DNA from: Caulochytrium protostelioides
Taxonomy: Eukaryota; Chytridiomycota; Caulochytriomycetes; Caulochytriales; Caulochytriaceae
DNA: 64,000 nucleotides
Reading direction: 5' to 3'
Assembly (NCBI GenBank): GCA_003615045.1
Contig: ML014132.1
Location: 1-64,000 of the forward strand
The notes below the pieces were generated by a model that ran no database searches, was not told the origin of the DNA, and saw nothing but the letters and a program-made list of their open reading frames with translations. Position 1 is the stretch's first letter; each line of letters opens with the position of its first letter. Made by a program: the position numbers and the translations under genes. Below are positions 10,404 through 19,827 of the stretch, piece by piece.

Positions 10404-11003
10404 TTAGCCCTTGACGGCGTTGACAATGGGTACAATGATGATGACCAGCGCGATCGCGACGATCGCGCCGATAAGAATCTTGAGTTTCAAGTCCTTCCAC
10501 CACCTGGATGATTCAACCAGAGCCATGGTAAGTTAGATTGAAAAAAAAACAGTCGTGAGTATACCGGACAAATCATTATCGCCACGCTCAGCAGCCGTAG
10601 AACGCCATGACCCACGTCCATCCCACCGCTATAACCATCAGGAGCACGGAGGCATGCCGGGGAATGGCAGCATGAACCGTTGGCTGGTAATCTAGGTTCA
10701 TCAAAACGGAGGGACGCCTTACATTTGCTTCCTAATCTTGACGGCGCCGCGCTTGAACTGGAGCGCGCCCTGTTGGAGGTCGTCGGTCTTGTTCTGAAGC
10801 GTCTCGAGGCGCTCCCCGCGGGCCATCGCTTTCTCGATGTTGTTGTGCATGATCCCGATGACCTCGTCGACCTGCTCTTGGACCTGAGCGGTCTTGTTCG
10901 GTCCCTGGGACGACATGGCGGTCGATGCCTTGCTCGACATGGGGACGGCTTGGTACGACGGGGTGAACTGCGAGGACTCTGGACGGGGGGACAGCGACGT
11001 CAT
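10404..11003 (-). CDS. Synaptobrevin/VAMP-type R-SNARE (Snc1-like)
   Basis: A vesicle-membrane R-SNARE for fusion of secretory/endosomal vesicles with the plasma membrane. It has two exons: exon 1 at 10723-11003 (ATG 11001-11003) and exon 2 at 10404-10503 (TAA 10404-10406), separated by a 219-nt intron (10504-10722) with GTAAGG...CAG ends. Splicing joins AT|G, giving the family-diagnostic ...RKQMWWKDLK. The 126-aa product has a short Ser/Pro-rich N-terminus, a SNARE helix (about 38-94; central arginine in ARGERLETLQNKTDDL), then a C-terminal membrane anchor (about 102-120, Ile/Val/Ala-rich) and a short NAVKG tail. Size and order match yeast Snc1/2. A later in-frame Met (residue 22 or 30) is an alternative start. 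Confidence 0.92.
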
Positions 11004-12118
11004 GAAACCACGACGAGGAAAGGAACCGGAGGGGGCGATCGGCAAAATAACAGAACTATCAGAGATGCTGGTTGTAGTGGTGGGCCAAATCAATATCAGA
11101 AGCTGCGGGCGCCCTTGGATCGAAAGTGGATTGAATCGTTTCGTATCCTGCGACGGGTACGCGGCACGTTCATTGCGATATCTAAATCGTGATGCGTTCC
11201 TTTCATGCGGCATCCGCGTAGCATGAACGGTATAAAAAGGACTCGGCTCGTGCCAGCGGGCCCCAGCGGGCCCCGCTTGGCGGTTAAGCGGAATGTGATG
11301 ACCGAGATCTGACACGCATGCGGTGAAATCACGAAAATCACGAAAAGGCGCCCAAGAGCCCAATAAACAGCGGAAGCGATCCGCACGAGCGGAGAACAAC
11401 AATGGTGAGCGGTTGCCACGAACCAGACCCTTTCAAACGCCGAGCGCGAAGCGCTGCCGGCCGGCCCGTCATTCTTCCGCCGATTCTCCCGCCGATCGCG
11501 CGCGGCGGTGAGCGGCGGTGGATGGCGTCGGGGGGCCCCACGGCGGTGGCTTCTGTGCCCAGCTTGGCGGGCCAGCTCGCCGAGGCCATCGATGGAAGAC
11601 GCTACGGATCGTTCACCTGTTAGATCAATGACCGGAGCCCGGAGTCCCGACAGAGCGTCAAATACACGGCGTGTTCTCTGTTGACAATCGTCGGCATCGA
11701 TCGACCCGATACCGGCTGCGCGGTCCACGTCGCACGACGGTGGCCCCAGGACCGATGCTGAGTGCGATGGGCGGCGCAGCGGCTTCCCCGCGATTCTCGC
11801 GCGCAGCGGGTCCGGTAATGGTAGGCTTGCGTGAAGAGGGCTTTCACTGCGCGATTTTTTCTCCATTGATCGCTCACCCAGACGCAAAGACCGCGTCCAG
11901 ACGTGGCTGGGCACGTGGTCCGGCCTCGTTTCATCAAACAAACTGTAAATGGTTGCTTCGAAAAATGGACGAAGCTTTGATGCCGATGGTTCGTTCCCAT
12001 TCACGTTCACAAAAGACGAGAGAACTCGATGATCAACGAGCGGACTGACCGCGCGCCATATAGACGATGACATACGGTTATGCTGCCGGTATGCGCTGAT
12101 CGCATGTTTGATATAGAT
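11004..12118. other. Intergenic, no gene supported
   Basis: A 325-codon minus-strand frame from an ATG at 12073 crosses this region into the synaptobrevin first exon. Its codons lack the third-position G/C bias of real genes and it has no motif, so I do not call it. A short direct repeat (AGCGGGCCCC twice) lies near 11257-11276. Confidence 0.45.
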
Positions 12119-15100
12119 TTAAACTTGGGGAAGAGCAAATGGGTCATCTGTATGCGCCGTGCTGTCGGAGCCATCCGTCACCACCGACGTCCAAGTGCCC
12201 GCCATACTCGAGCGCAGCAGCGAGAAGGCGAGGGCGGACCCGCTAAGCCCACTGAGCCGCGGCGCGAGCTGGAGCAAGCCCGAGTGTGGCGCCAGCAGCA
12301 GCGGCGGCGGCATCTCCATACCGACGGCCGATAGTGGCGGCAATGTCGGCGATGCCAACGCGCTCGGCTCGTGGTGGGCGAAGACGCCGACGGCGCCCGC
12401 CGGCATGATCTCCGTTTTGGCCGTGAAGCGGTGGTGTTGGCTCGGCTCCATCGTGGGCGTCATCGGCGTCAGGTGCGGCGAGCGTAGCGCGGTCGTGAGC
12501 GAGGACGGCGACGGCGACGCGAGTACGGGGCCCGAGAGCAGCATCGTAAGCAGCTCCGAGCGGAGATGGTGCGTCCCCGATGTCGCCGACGTCCCCGCAT
12601 ACCCACTGCTGGCCACGCCACGTGCGTCCGCAGCTACCGGCACAGGTTGCGTGGCAGGCTCCCCCACCACGTGCGCGCCGCTTACGGCGTGGGAGGCCGA
12701 GCCGCGGCTCGTCTGGTGGGATTCCATGCTGCTGCGCGTATCAGGATCCGCCGAGTCAGACGTGAGGGATATCGAGTACAGCGAAGGGAACGCGAACTCC
12801 GGGACATCCTCGTGGCCGGGATACTGGCCGGGAATCTGGTCCTGGCCGACAGTGACGTGGTACGTCGAGCCGGGCTCCAATGTGCTGTCGGAACGGAACA
12901 TCGAGCGGAGAGGGTTGGCCTCGTCGCCCTCGCCGCCCTCGTCTTCCTCGGCAATCGTCGCGAACGGTAAGTACATGAGGGAGACCGGAGAGTCGGCCTC
13001 GTCAGCAGGCCGCGTGTCTGCCGGGTCGCGCGGCCGAGGCGTCGTGGTCGTCAGATAAGGCATCGGTCCTTCGAGCGTGCGCGCAATGATCGAGACTACC
13101 CGCTCCTCGCTCAGGGCGCTGAGTTGCGAGTCCCGGTCGGCTGCTGCAGCGCCGAGCACCGACGATGTCGAGAAGCGGCCCGTCTCGACATCGCCGCGCT
13201 CGCGGGCCAGGTAGGTGCCCGAACCGCCACTGGAGCGGTCGACCGAGATCGCCTTCGCGCCATGACGCCGGCGGCGGTACCGCAGGAAGCTGTAGACCGC
13301 GAAGGCAAACACGAGCAGACCGAGGAGACCGCCGATCGTGCCGCCGACTATGGCGCCGCGGTTTGTGCGCTGCGACGACACTTCGGCCGTGGGCACATCA
13401 CGGTTCGTCGCCGTTGTTCCCGCCGTGCCCGGCGCCACCGCCGCAGATCCGTCCGGCAGCACGTCGTGGGTCATGATGGCCGCCGCAGCGCCGTCCGTGG
13501 TGATGGTGGCGTTCAAATCACTGAGCTTGCTGAGCCCGCTCGATTGACCTGCGTCCTCGGCGTCGTTCCCCGACGGTGCTGTCTCGTTTTCCAGCCCCGT
13601 GGAAGGCGCCAGCAGCGTGTCATCGATCACCAAGTTGCTGTTGGCGCGGCCAACCGCGTCGTCGATCACATTATCGGCATCGTGCATCAGGTCGTTGTTG
13701 GTCACACTTATAGTCGGTGTGGCCGGGACGACTGTTGCTGTTGATGCCGCAGTCTGAGCCGACGTTGTCGCAATCACTGGGTCCCAAAACGTCTCTGTGC
13801 TCGCCACGACCTGTGTCGCGCTCGCCAATAAGGTCGTCGGTGTTCCGTCCACAATCGTGATCAGTTCGGGGTTCGTCGCGGCAGGAACGCTGATGCTGGC
13901 CGTGGTCGGCACTGCGGAAACCAAGGGCGCCGTAGGCGCTGTATTGTGGGCCGGATTGGTCGTCGAAATCGTTAAAATCACTCCATCACCACCATCACCA
14001 CCACCTCCACCACCTCCACCTCCGCCAGAGGCCGGTGGGAAGCTCGTATCGACCACACCTACGGTCGCATTCGATATATCACTTTCACGCGTTGCCATCG
14101 TCGTCGTTGTTGTCGTCGTTATCGCAATCGCAGTAGGATCGGTCAGTATCGTACCCGTAGAAACGGCGCTGGACGAAACACTGGGCAGCGTCGTCTCGAT
14201 TGCTATAGCGCTGCTCGTCATGAGTTCGGAAACAGTGGCGGTGGTCATAGTTATGGTCGTGGGCGAGGGTATGACTGCCGGACTGTCCGATAGGGCCTCT
14301 CCTGTGATCGCCGACAGCGCACTCGTAGCGATGCTGGTCGTGCCATTGCCGGTGGTTCCGGCCACCACGCCGCCAGCGGCCGGTGCGGGCCCAGCAGCAT
14401 CGGGCAATGCGGTGGCCACCGTCGTCGTAGCCGTCGTGCGTGTCGCGGCTGGCGCATCGGTGGCAAGGGTCGCAGTCGTGCCAGCCAGCTCGCTCCCGAG
14501 CGCGGTGGTTGTCAACGTTACAGCGGACGATGTCAGCAATGATGATTCTCCGGGCGGAACCGTTGAAGCCCCCGGCGGACTTGAAGATGTCGAGACCGAC
14601 AGATCTATCGGAGACGTCGGTGCCAGTAGGTCTATTGAAGACGTCGGCCCCAGTAGACCTGCTGAAGACGTCGACACTAGCAGATCTGTTGAAGACGTCG
14701 GCGCCTGTGGACTTGTTGAAGACGTCGACGCCGGTAAATTTGTCGACGACGTCGACATCAGCAGATCTGTCGAAGACGTCGCCACCGGAATATCTGTTAA
14801 AGACGTCGGCACTGGTAGATCCGTCGCGACCACCGATGATGATATCGTCGAGAGGGGGCTGGCTGTCGTGGTGTCCGTCAGCATGGTGGAGGCCGTTGTG
14901 ATCGCCGCGGTGCTACCATCTGGGACCGTCGTGGCTCCCACCCCTGCCGCATCGGACGGCAAGAGGCTCGCATCCCATGACGGGCTCGAGGTCATGGTGA
15001 CCACGGACGAAACGTCGGTCGACGCGGTGGTCGTCAGGCCGATAGATGTGCCGCTCTGCAGAGGCTCCACCGCGCCGAGTGTCGTTGTTGTCGTTGATAC

Positions 15101-15466
15101 GGTCGTTAACACGGTGTCGCTGGCAACGGGATCCGTCGCCGTCGTCAGGTCGCTGGTGGTTGTCAGAAGGCTGGCGGTCGTCGGGGAAGGGCTCGGCAGC
15201 GGCGCACCAGGCGCCGCGGTGCCTTCCACAGTGGAGGACTCCGGCAATGTGGACGAAGTCGGCGCCGCCGACGCTACCAACGACCCTACCGACGACGCTT
15301 CAGATGACGGTGCCGGTGCGCCGGCTTCCGAGCTTGTCGATGCGGTGCTGGTCGTCAGCGCGGATGAAGTCGTTATGGTCGAGAGGGTCTCTGAAACCAG
15401 CGCGGTCGTGGCCTCAGCATCCGGCGACGCCGTGCTGGAGACCGAGGTCGTTACGAAGGTCGCCAT
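12119..15466 (-). CDS. Mucin-like Ser/Thr-rich single-pass membrane protein
   Basis: 1115 aa from the ATG at 15464-15466. About 700 N-terminal residues are extremely Ser/Thr/Ala/Val-rich, as in heavily O-mannosylated cell-surface stalks. A 9-residue repeat sits within them (DNA 14584-14820), followed by a poly-Gly tract (DNA 13983-14026). A single strong membrane helix (about 704-727; GGTIGGLLGLLVFAF...) is followed at once by a basic stop-transfer motif (RYRRRRHG) and a ~380-residue cytosolic tail rich in Ser/Pro/Asp. The architecture resembles fungal wall sensors or Axl2/Skg6-type proteins, but no conserved ligand domain (WSC, cadherin) is visible. Oddly, there is no N-terminal signal peptide at this ATG. 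An AG immediately precedes the ATG, so a signal-peptide exon may lie upstream of 15466. Confidence 0.7.
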   Translation of the reverse strand: MATFVTTSVSSTASPDAEATTALVSETLSTITTSSALTTSTASTSSEAGAPAPSSEASSVGSLVASAAPTSSTLPESSTVEGTAAPGAPLPSPSPTTASLLTTTSDLTTATDPVASDTVLTTVSTTTTTLGAVEPLQSGTSIGLTTTASTDVSSVVTMTSSPSWDASLLPSDAAGVGATTVPDGSTAAITTASTMLTDTTTASPLSTISSSVVATDLPVPTSLTDIPVATSSTDLLMSTSSTNLPASTSSTSPQAPTSSTDLLVSTSSAGLLGPTSSIDLLAPTSPIDLSVSTSSSPPGASTVPPGESSLLTSSAVTLTTTALGSELAGTTATLATDAPAATRTTATTTVATALPDAAGPAPAAGGVVAGTTGNGTTSIATSALSAITGEALSDSPAVIPSPTTITMTTATVSELMTSSAIAIETTLPSVSSSAVSTGTILTDPTAIAITTTTTTTMATRESDISNATVGVVDTSFPPASGGGGGGGGGGDGGDGVILTISTTNPAHNTAPTAPLVSAVPTTASISVPAATNPELITIVDGTPTTLLASATQVVASTETFWDPVIATTSAQTAASTATVVPATPTISVTNNDLMHDADNVIDDAVGRANSNLVIDDTLLAPSTGLENETAPSGNDAEDAGQSSGLSKLSDLNATITTDGAAAAIMTHDVLPDGSAAVAPGTAGTTATNRDVPTAEVSSQRTNRGAIVGGTIGGLLGLLVFAFAVYSFLRYRRRRHGAKAISVDRSSGGSGTYLARERGDVETGRFSTSSVLGAAAADRDSQLSALSEERVVSIIARTLEGPMPYLTTTTPRPRDPADTRPADEADSPVSLMYLPFATIAEEDEGGEGDEANPLRSMFRSDSTLEPGSTYHVTVGQDQIPGQYPGHEDVPEFAFPSLYSISLTSDSADPDTRSSMESHQTSRGSASHAVSGAHVVGEPATQPVPVAADARGVASSGYAGTSATSGTHHLRSELLTMLLSGPVLASPSPSSLTTALRSPHLTPMTPTMEPSQHHRFTAKTEIMPAGAVGVFAHHEPSALASPTLPPLSAVGMEMPPPLLLAPHSGLLQLAPRLSGLSGSALAFSLLRSSMAGTWTSVVTDGSDSTAHTDDPFALPQV
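13983..14026. repeat. (CCA/CCT)n trinucleotide tract
   Basis: A CCACCA/CCTCCA run. On the minus strand it is the poly-glycine tract in the extracellular region of the mucin-like protein. Confidence 0.85.
14584..14820 (-). repeat. Coding 27-bp minisatellite (9-aa repeats)
   Basis: About eight to nine degenerate 27-bp units inside the mucin-like gene encode variants of x(S/A/P)TSSTDLL. On the plus strand the recurring GAAGACGTCG core is easy to see. Unit length is constant while sequence varies, typical of old tandem expansion in wall-associated proteins. Confidence 0.85.
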
Positions 15467-16877
15467 CTTTGCAGGTATGTACAAAGTTCAACGTCGATCA
15501 GCCTGGCAACAATGCTGATCGACCTGGCGCGTGCGTTCCAGGATCCTGAACGGGCAGACCGCATCGAACGATGCGGGACTCGCGGAGGCCAACGCTACGG
15601 TCCAAGCCTGGGAGCCTGATGACAGCGCATCAACGAATATGACATGCTCACAGCTATGTCGACCCCCCGTCAGGCCTGCCTGCCCAAAGATTGCACAACT
15701 ATGGAGAAAACGATCATAAGAGAGATCACAAGAGAGATCATGGTGGTGGGAAATCCTATGATCGCGGTGGCTCCTCGCCGCCAGGCGACATAATGCTGCT
15801 TCATGGGGGCCAGAAATTCTGCCCTTCCTTGCACCGGTGACGAGCTTGGAACGCCGCACGGTGCCTCAGGAGCCCTGACGACGCATGATCCGCTGCGTCA
15901 GCGCCGACCGGGTTCAGACCTGCCTTGGACATCGTGCGCCACTTGTGTTCCTGCGGGATTCACACCTTAAGAAAAACCACCCGACGGGTGTTGATGGATT
16001 CAGGATTCCGGGTTTCCCGTGGGCCCGTCAAAACGCCACACCGATCGGCAGACACCGCGGGGATGAGTCGCGCGCGTACGCCACACTTGTCGGCCGCGTC
16101 ACCAAATGCGTCTCGTGACGGACGCGGGTCGATCCAAACGACGGAGGAGGACGATGTGAAACCCTGGGGTCGGGCGCCAATTTGGATACTCTGAAACGCC
16201 GGAGTTTCATACCAAAATGGATCCGGCCATCCGAAGGAAAAGGCGAGGGAAGCCGCGGACGGCGTTCGCGCGAGGAGGCGTCTGACATCGGCATAGATGC
16301 AAGGGGGGCGGTGATACCGCCCACCGGGACAGGACTCAGAATCCAGCCGGGGAGTGCGTGAGCCGCGGGGAGGTACGCCGCTGTTCCCTGCCCGTCTCGG
16401 CGATGCAGATCTCGGAGCATGGCTCCAACCGATGTCGCATCGCAGTAACGTCGCAGTGGGGCGTCATCGAAGGACGTCGTCTCGGCCGCTCAGGGCGCGG
16501 TGGCCTGCGGCGTTCCAGCCGCGAAAACCTTGGAGTATGTCACGAAACGCCTCGAAAACAGTTTTTTTTTTCCGGGTGGGGGGGTCCCAAGCGACGGCGA
16601 AGCCTAGCAGGCCCAGCCCGCAATGGCTAGGCAAGAAAGCACGAGTGATCTCGGCTTACGGTCCTTATCGTCAGTATGATCGTGATCGCGCTCCCCCCGC
16701 TTGACGCCAATATGCGGGTCCGGCTGATAGTTCACATGCCGTTTTCTCCACTGCTAGGTCATATGTCATCTGTCGTGTGCATGTCATGCTTGAGTCCTCA
16801 TGCGTATCAAACCCCCATCTGCAAGATATCCGGCTGATCAGGAAAGACGCTTACGACGGCGTTGAAAAGACCCCGCG
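15467..16877. other. Intergenic, no gene supported
   Basis: About 1.4 kb with no recognisable gene on either strand. It holds a short direct repeat (AGAGAGATCA, twice, about 15719-15740), a T-run followed by a G-run (about 16561-16587), and the possible upstream exon region of the mucin-like gene. Confidence 0.45.
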
Positions 16878-16980
16878 TTTACTCAACCTGGGGACACCGA
16901 CGGTATCAGCGTGTGCCTGCAATAATGGCTCAAGAAGAAGTAGGCCGACGTCGCGCCTACTGTAACGGCTAAACCCAGGC
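16878..16980 (+). pseudogene. Fanzor relic fragment (pre-RuvC region)
   Basis: Translation of this short stretch aligns with the segment just before RuvC-I in the other two Fanzor relics that retain it: GDTDGISVCLQ here, VDTDGTSMCVH at about 18.3 kb (-), and GDSDGINVCVQ at about 56.5 kb (+). All continue into a basic xKKK/RQRK stretch and then VxPTV/IVxATP. Two in-frame stops interrupt it. Nothing on either side matches the family, so it is an isolated remnant. It points head-on at the larger relic that begins about 160 bp downstream. Confidence 0.55.
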
Positions 16981-17140
16981 AACCAGCGTGGATGAGCACT
17001 GCATCCTCGGGAATAACCCCTTTACCCGTATTCAACTCCTATATTGAGTTTAACGCGGTCGTCCGTATATTGACCCAATGCGCACACCAATCTTCGGTGG
17101 TGCCCCCGAGGGATCCCCCCGAAGCAGACGCGCATTCAGT

Positions 17141-19140
17141 TCAGTATCGGATGACTTTGCCGACCACGGGCTTGCTGTGGGTAGCTTCATTGCAGTGGGT
17201 AGCTTTATACCACAGCAAGCCACGAACCGTGGCCCCTGGCGCCGGCGTTCGCCGGGTTTCAGGACCACATTCATCTGGGCATAAACCAGGGTCTTGCGGG
17301 CCGGGGAGGCCGGCGTCGGCTCGGCCGCGGAAGCACCCGCGCGAGCACGGCGGGGCGGGTTGACCCGCGTCGGCGCCGTCGAGCGAGCGCTCGCCCCACG
17401 CATGCGGACCGGATTCACGGCCGCAGGCGCGGTTTGGGCAACGCTCGCCCGGGACGCGCGAGCGATCGGCACCTGCGTCGGGTCCCGGGATTTCACCTTG
17501 GTCAGGATCTCGTTCGTCTCGGCATGCACCTGGGTCGTCCGGAACTCGTCGACTAGGACCGTGCGGAAGCGCTGGGCGCACGCCTTGTACGCGCGAGCGG
17601 TTGGAACCGAGATCTCAATCTTGCCTCCGGAGGCAAACTAGGAGGCGCCATAAGCGATCACCACTTCAGCGACCACGGGCTTCATCTCCGTGGTCGCCCC
17701 CATGGCGACGCGGTTCATGAACTTGTCAAACACGCGTTGCTTGCCACCGTACAGACCCAGCGCGGCTTCAGGAACTCGGCCCATAGCGGATCGTACGTGG
17801 CGAGCCACACCTCCAGAAGGCGGTGGTGCACGTCGAGCGCACCTCGGATAGGCGCTGCAGCGGCTCCTTGGGACCGCGCTGCCAAGTTTCTGACTGCTTT
17901 TGGGCGGCTTTCATGCCGGCTTCCACATAGTATTGCTTTCGACTCAACTTCCAGCTGACGACCTGGCCTTTGGACCCCACCATGACCATATGGAAGAAAA
18001 TGGTGCGGCACGGGTCATTCCCGATGATGCAGTACTGATCCAGGCTCTTTGCCAAAGGTTTCTGCGTCAGATCGGCGCCGTCTCCCGGGGAGTTCTCGAC
18101 CTGATCCAGTTTGCCTACCGGAGGGGGCTTGGTCTGAGGCGGGTCGTCTTCCGGAGGTTGTTCAGCCTGATCCGGGCTGACAAGCAAGGGGTTCGGGGCC
18201 CCGGGGGTCGCCCTGACAATCGGCACGACGTCGATCACCTTCTTCTTTGGCACAAAGTGGACGCACATGCTCGTCCCGTCAGTGTCGACAGTTCCCGTGA
18301 ACGTGTGATCCTTGCCTTCCAGCTTGCGGAACGCCAGGGTGGCCGCCCATCGCTCTGGCAGGGTCATGGCCGGGAGGGTCTTGAGGTTGCAGGTCACCCG
18401 CTTGAGCTCCACCAACAAGCTATGGAGCATGAGGGTGTCAATCGTGATGAAGTGGATGCCTCTCTGAGCCACCGGCACGACGTTGACGGCCGTTGACGGC
18501 GGCTCAGGGGCTTCGGTGTAACGCCAGACGAGAAAGGCGTGGCGCACGAGGCGGGGCTAGGTGTCCTTCCTTTTCAGCCAGCGACTGGGCGCTCGTTGGT
18601 CCGCCGCGATGCCCAGCACGTGGCAATGCTAAGCCACCGTCTGCTCCATGAGGGGCGACCGCTCCACGGCGGGCAAGTCCTGCCGCGGCCTTCATCCGCA
18701 GATGCAATGCCACATCCAGACAAACTGCGGGTCCGTCAGGCCGTTGGCCGCCTGGAAGACCCGCACGTACTTGACCCGCGTCCCGAAGCTGAGCTGGAAA
18801 TGATTGAACAGATTGGACTAGTACCTGGTGGCGCCGAAAGTGTAAATGTTGCCATCGCCGAGGTGACGCTGCGTGGATAATCTGGCGGCCAGCTGCAGGT
18901 AGTCCCGATAGTAGTCGATCATGTAAGGGTCCGACTTATTGGCGCCCGCGCCGCCTAGCATGAGCTGCTGATAGAAGCTCAGTTTGGTCAGGTCAAGCAG
19001 CTGTGCATCCATGACGTCCTCGACGCCGTCGACACATCGCTCGAGCAGGCCGGACAGCGCGATGCTGGTGATGTGGTAGCGCTGCGAGAAGACCTCCACG
19101 CGCTGGCGGATCGCGTCTCGGACCAGCCGTTTGGTCGTCC
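17141..19140 (-). pseudogene. Degenerate Fanzor (TnpB-like) nuclease gene, longest copy
   Basis: Fanzors are eukaryotic relatives of IS200/IS605 TnpB, RNA-guided RuvC nucleases carried by transposons. Read on the minus strand: a helical N-terminal part from about 19130 (KRLVRDAIRQRVEVF), a segment shared with the 51-kb copy, the pre-RuvC region, a RuvC-I-like IGNDPCR (Asp codon 18014-18016), a linker on Trp/Arg, then PTARAYKACAQ and VLVDEFRTTQ followed by GLLW near 17200. In-frame stops occur at 18692-18694, 18629-18631, 18557-18559 and 17638-17640, with frameshifts between blocks. The expected RuvC-III motif NRDLNAA seen in other copies is absent; the 3' end diverges after GLLW. A zinc-finger CxxC expected near the TQxHAETN site is not present. 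It abuts a gypsy RT fragment at its 5' end. Confidence 0.75.
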
Positions 19141-19141
19141 C

Positions 19142-19827
19142 TTGCAGGTACTTGAGCAGCGCCGGAGTCACGCTGAACAAGACCAAGTGCGAATTTGGAC
19201 TCCAACAAACCGAGTATCTAGACTTCATCATTGGAAATGGTGAAGTGAACCCGGACCCCGCCAAGCTCAATGCGATCACGAGGTCGACGCCGAGATACCC
19301 TCGTCACGCAAGAGTCACCAATCGTTCCTTGGGCTCATCATCTACTACCGACGGTTCGTTCCCCATTTCGCTACCTTGACGGCACCCTTATGCAGACTAT
19401 TGAGGAAAGACGTCCCGTGGAAGTGGACGTTCAGCTGCGAGGAAGTTACGAAGCAGCTTAAACAACGACTGGCCGAAGCGGTCCGATTAACCTTGCCAGA
19501 CTTTACCAAACCGCTCATATTGACCACAGACGCCAGTGCCTTAGGGCTCGGCGCTATCCTTCGCCAGCTTGACGAGCAGGGCAACGACGGACCCCTGCAG
19601 TTCGCCTCTTGTCGAACCAGTGACGCTGAGGCGAATTACAACGTCACAGACTGGGAATGTCGGGCGGTCGTCTGGGCCATGAAAATGTTTAGATTGTCAC
19701 TCCTCGGAAAACCCTTTACGCTGATCATCGATAACGCCGCTCTCTTATCCATCTTGCGGTCGCTGACGCCACTCACGGGAATGCGTGCACGATGGGTCGC
19801 GAGTCTCCATGAATATGACGATCATCA
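19142..19827 (+). pseudogene. Ty3/gypsy reverse transcriptase-RNase H fragment
   Basis: A truncated LTR-retrotransposon pol. It begins mid-RT with YLSSAGVTLNKTKCEFG (the conserved L..aG..LN..KC.F block), then shifts frame between about 19285 and 19315. It continues with FLGLIIYYRRFVPHFA and APLCRLL, the RT thumb region. An RNase H domain follows: LTTDASALGLGAIL (first catalytic Asp), the WECRAVVWA block (Glu) and LIIDNAALLSIL (Asp), ending at RARWVASLHEYD about 19820, where homology stops. There is no gag, protease, palm-domain RT, integrase or LTR nearby, and a frameshift is present, so it is dead. Confidence 0.85.

Noticed and set aside
11096-12073. 325-codon minus-strand frame from a true ATG
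   Set aside because: Codon third positions lack the bias of real genes here and the frame runs into the synaptobrevin exon in another phase; no motif.
13797-15518. 573-codon plus-strand frame opposite the mucin-like gene
   Set aside because: The Val/Asp/Gly repeat reading is the complement of the Ser/Thr coding repeats, and it lacks TM or signal features.
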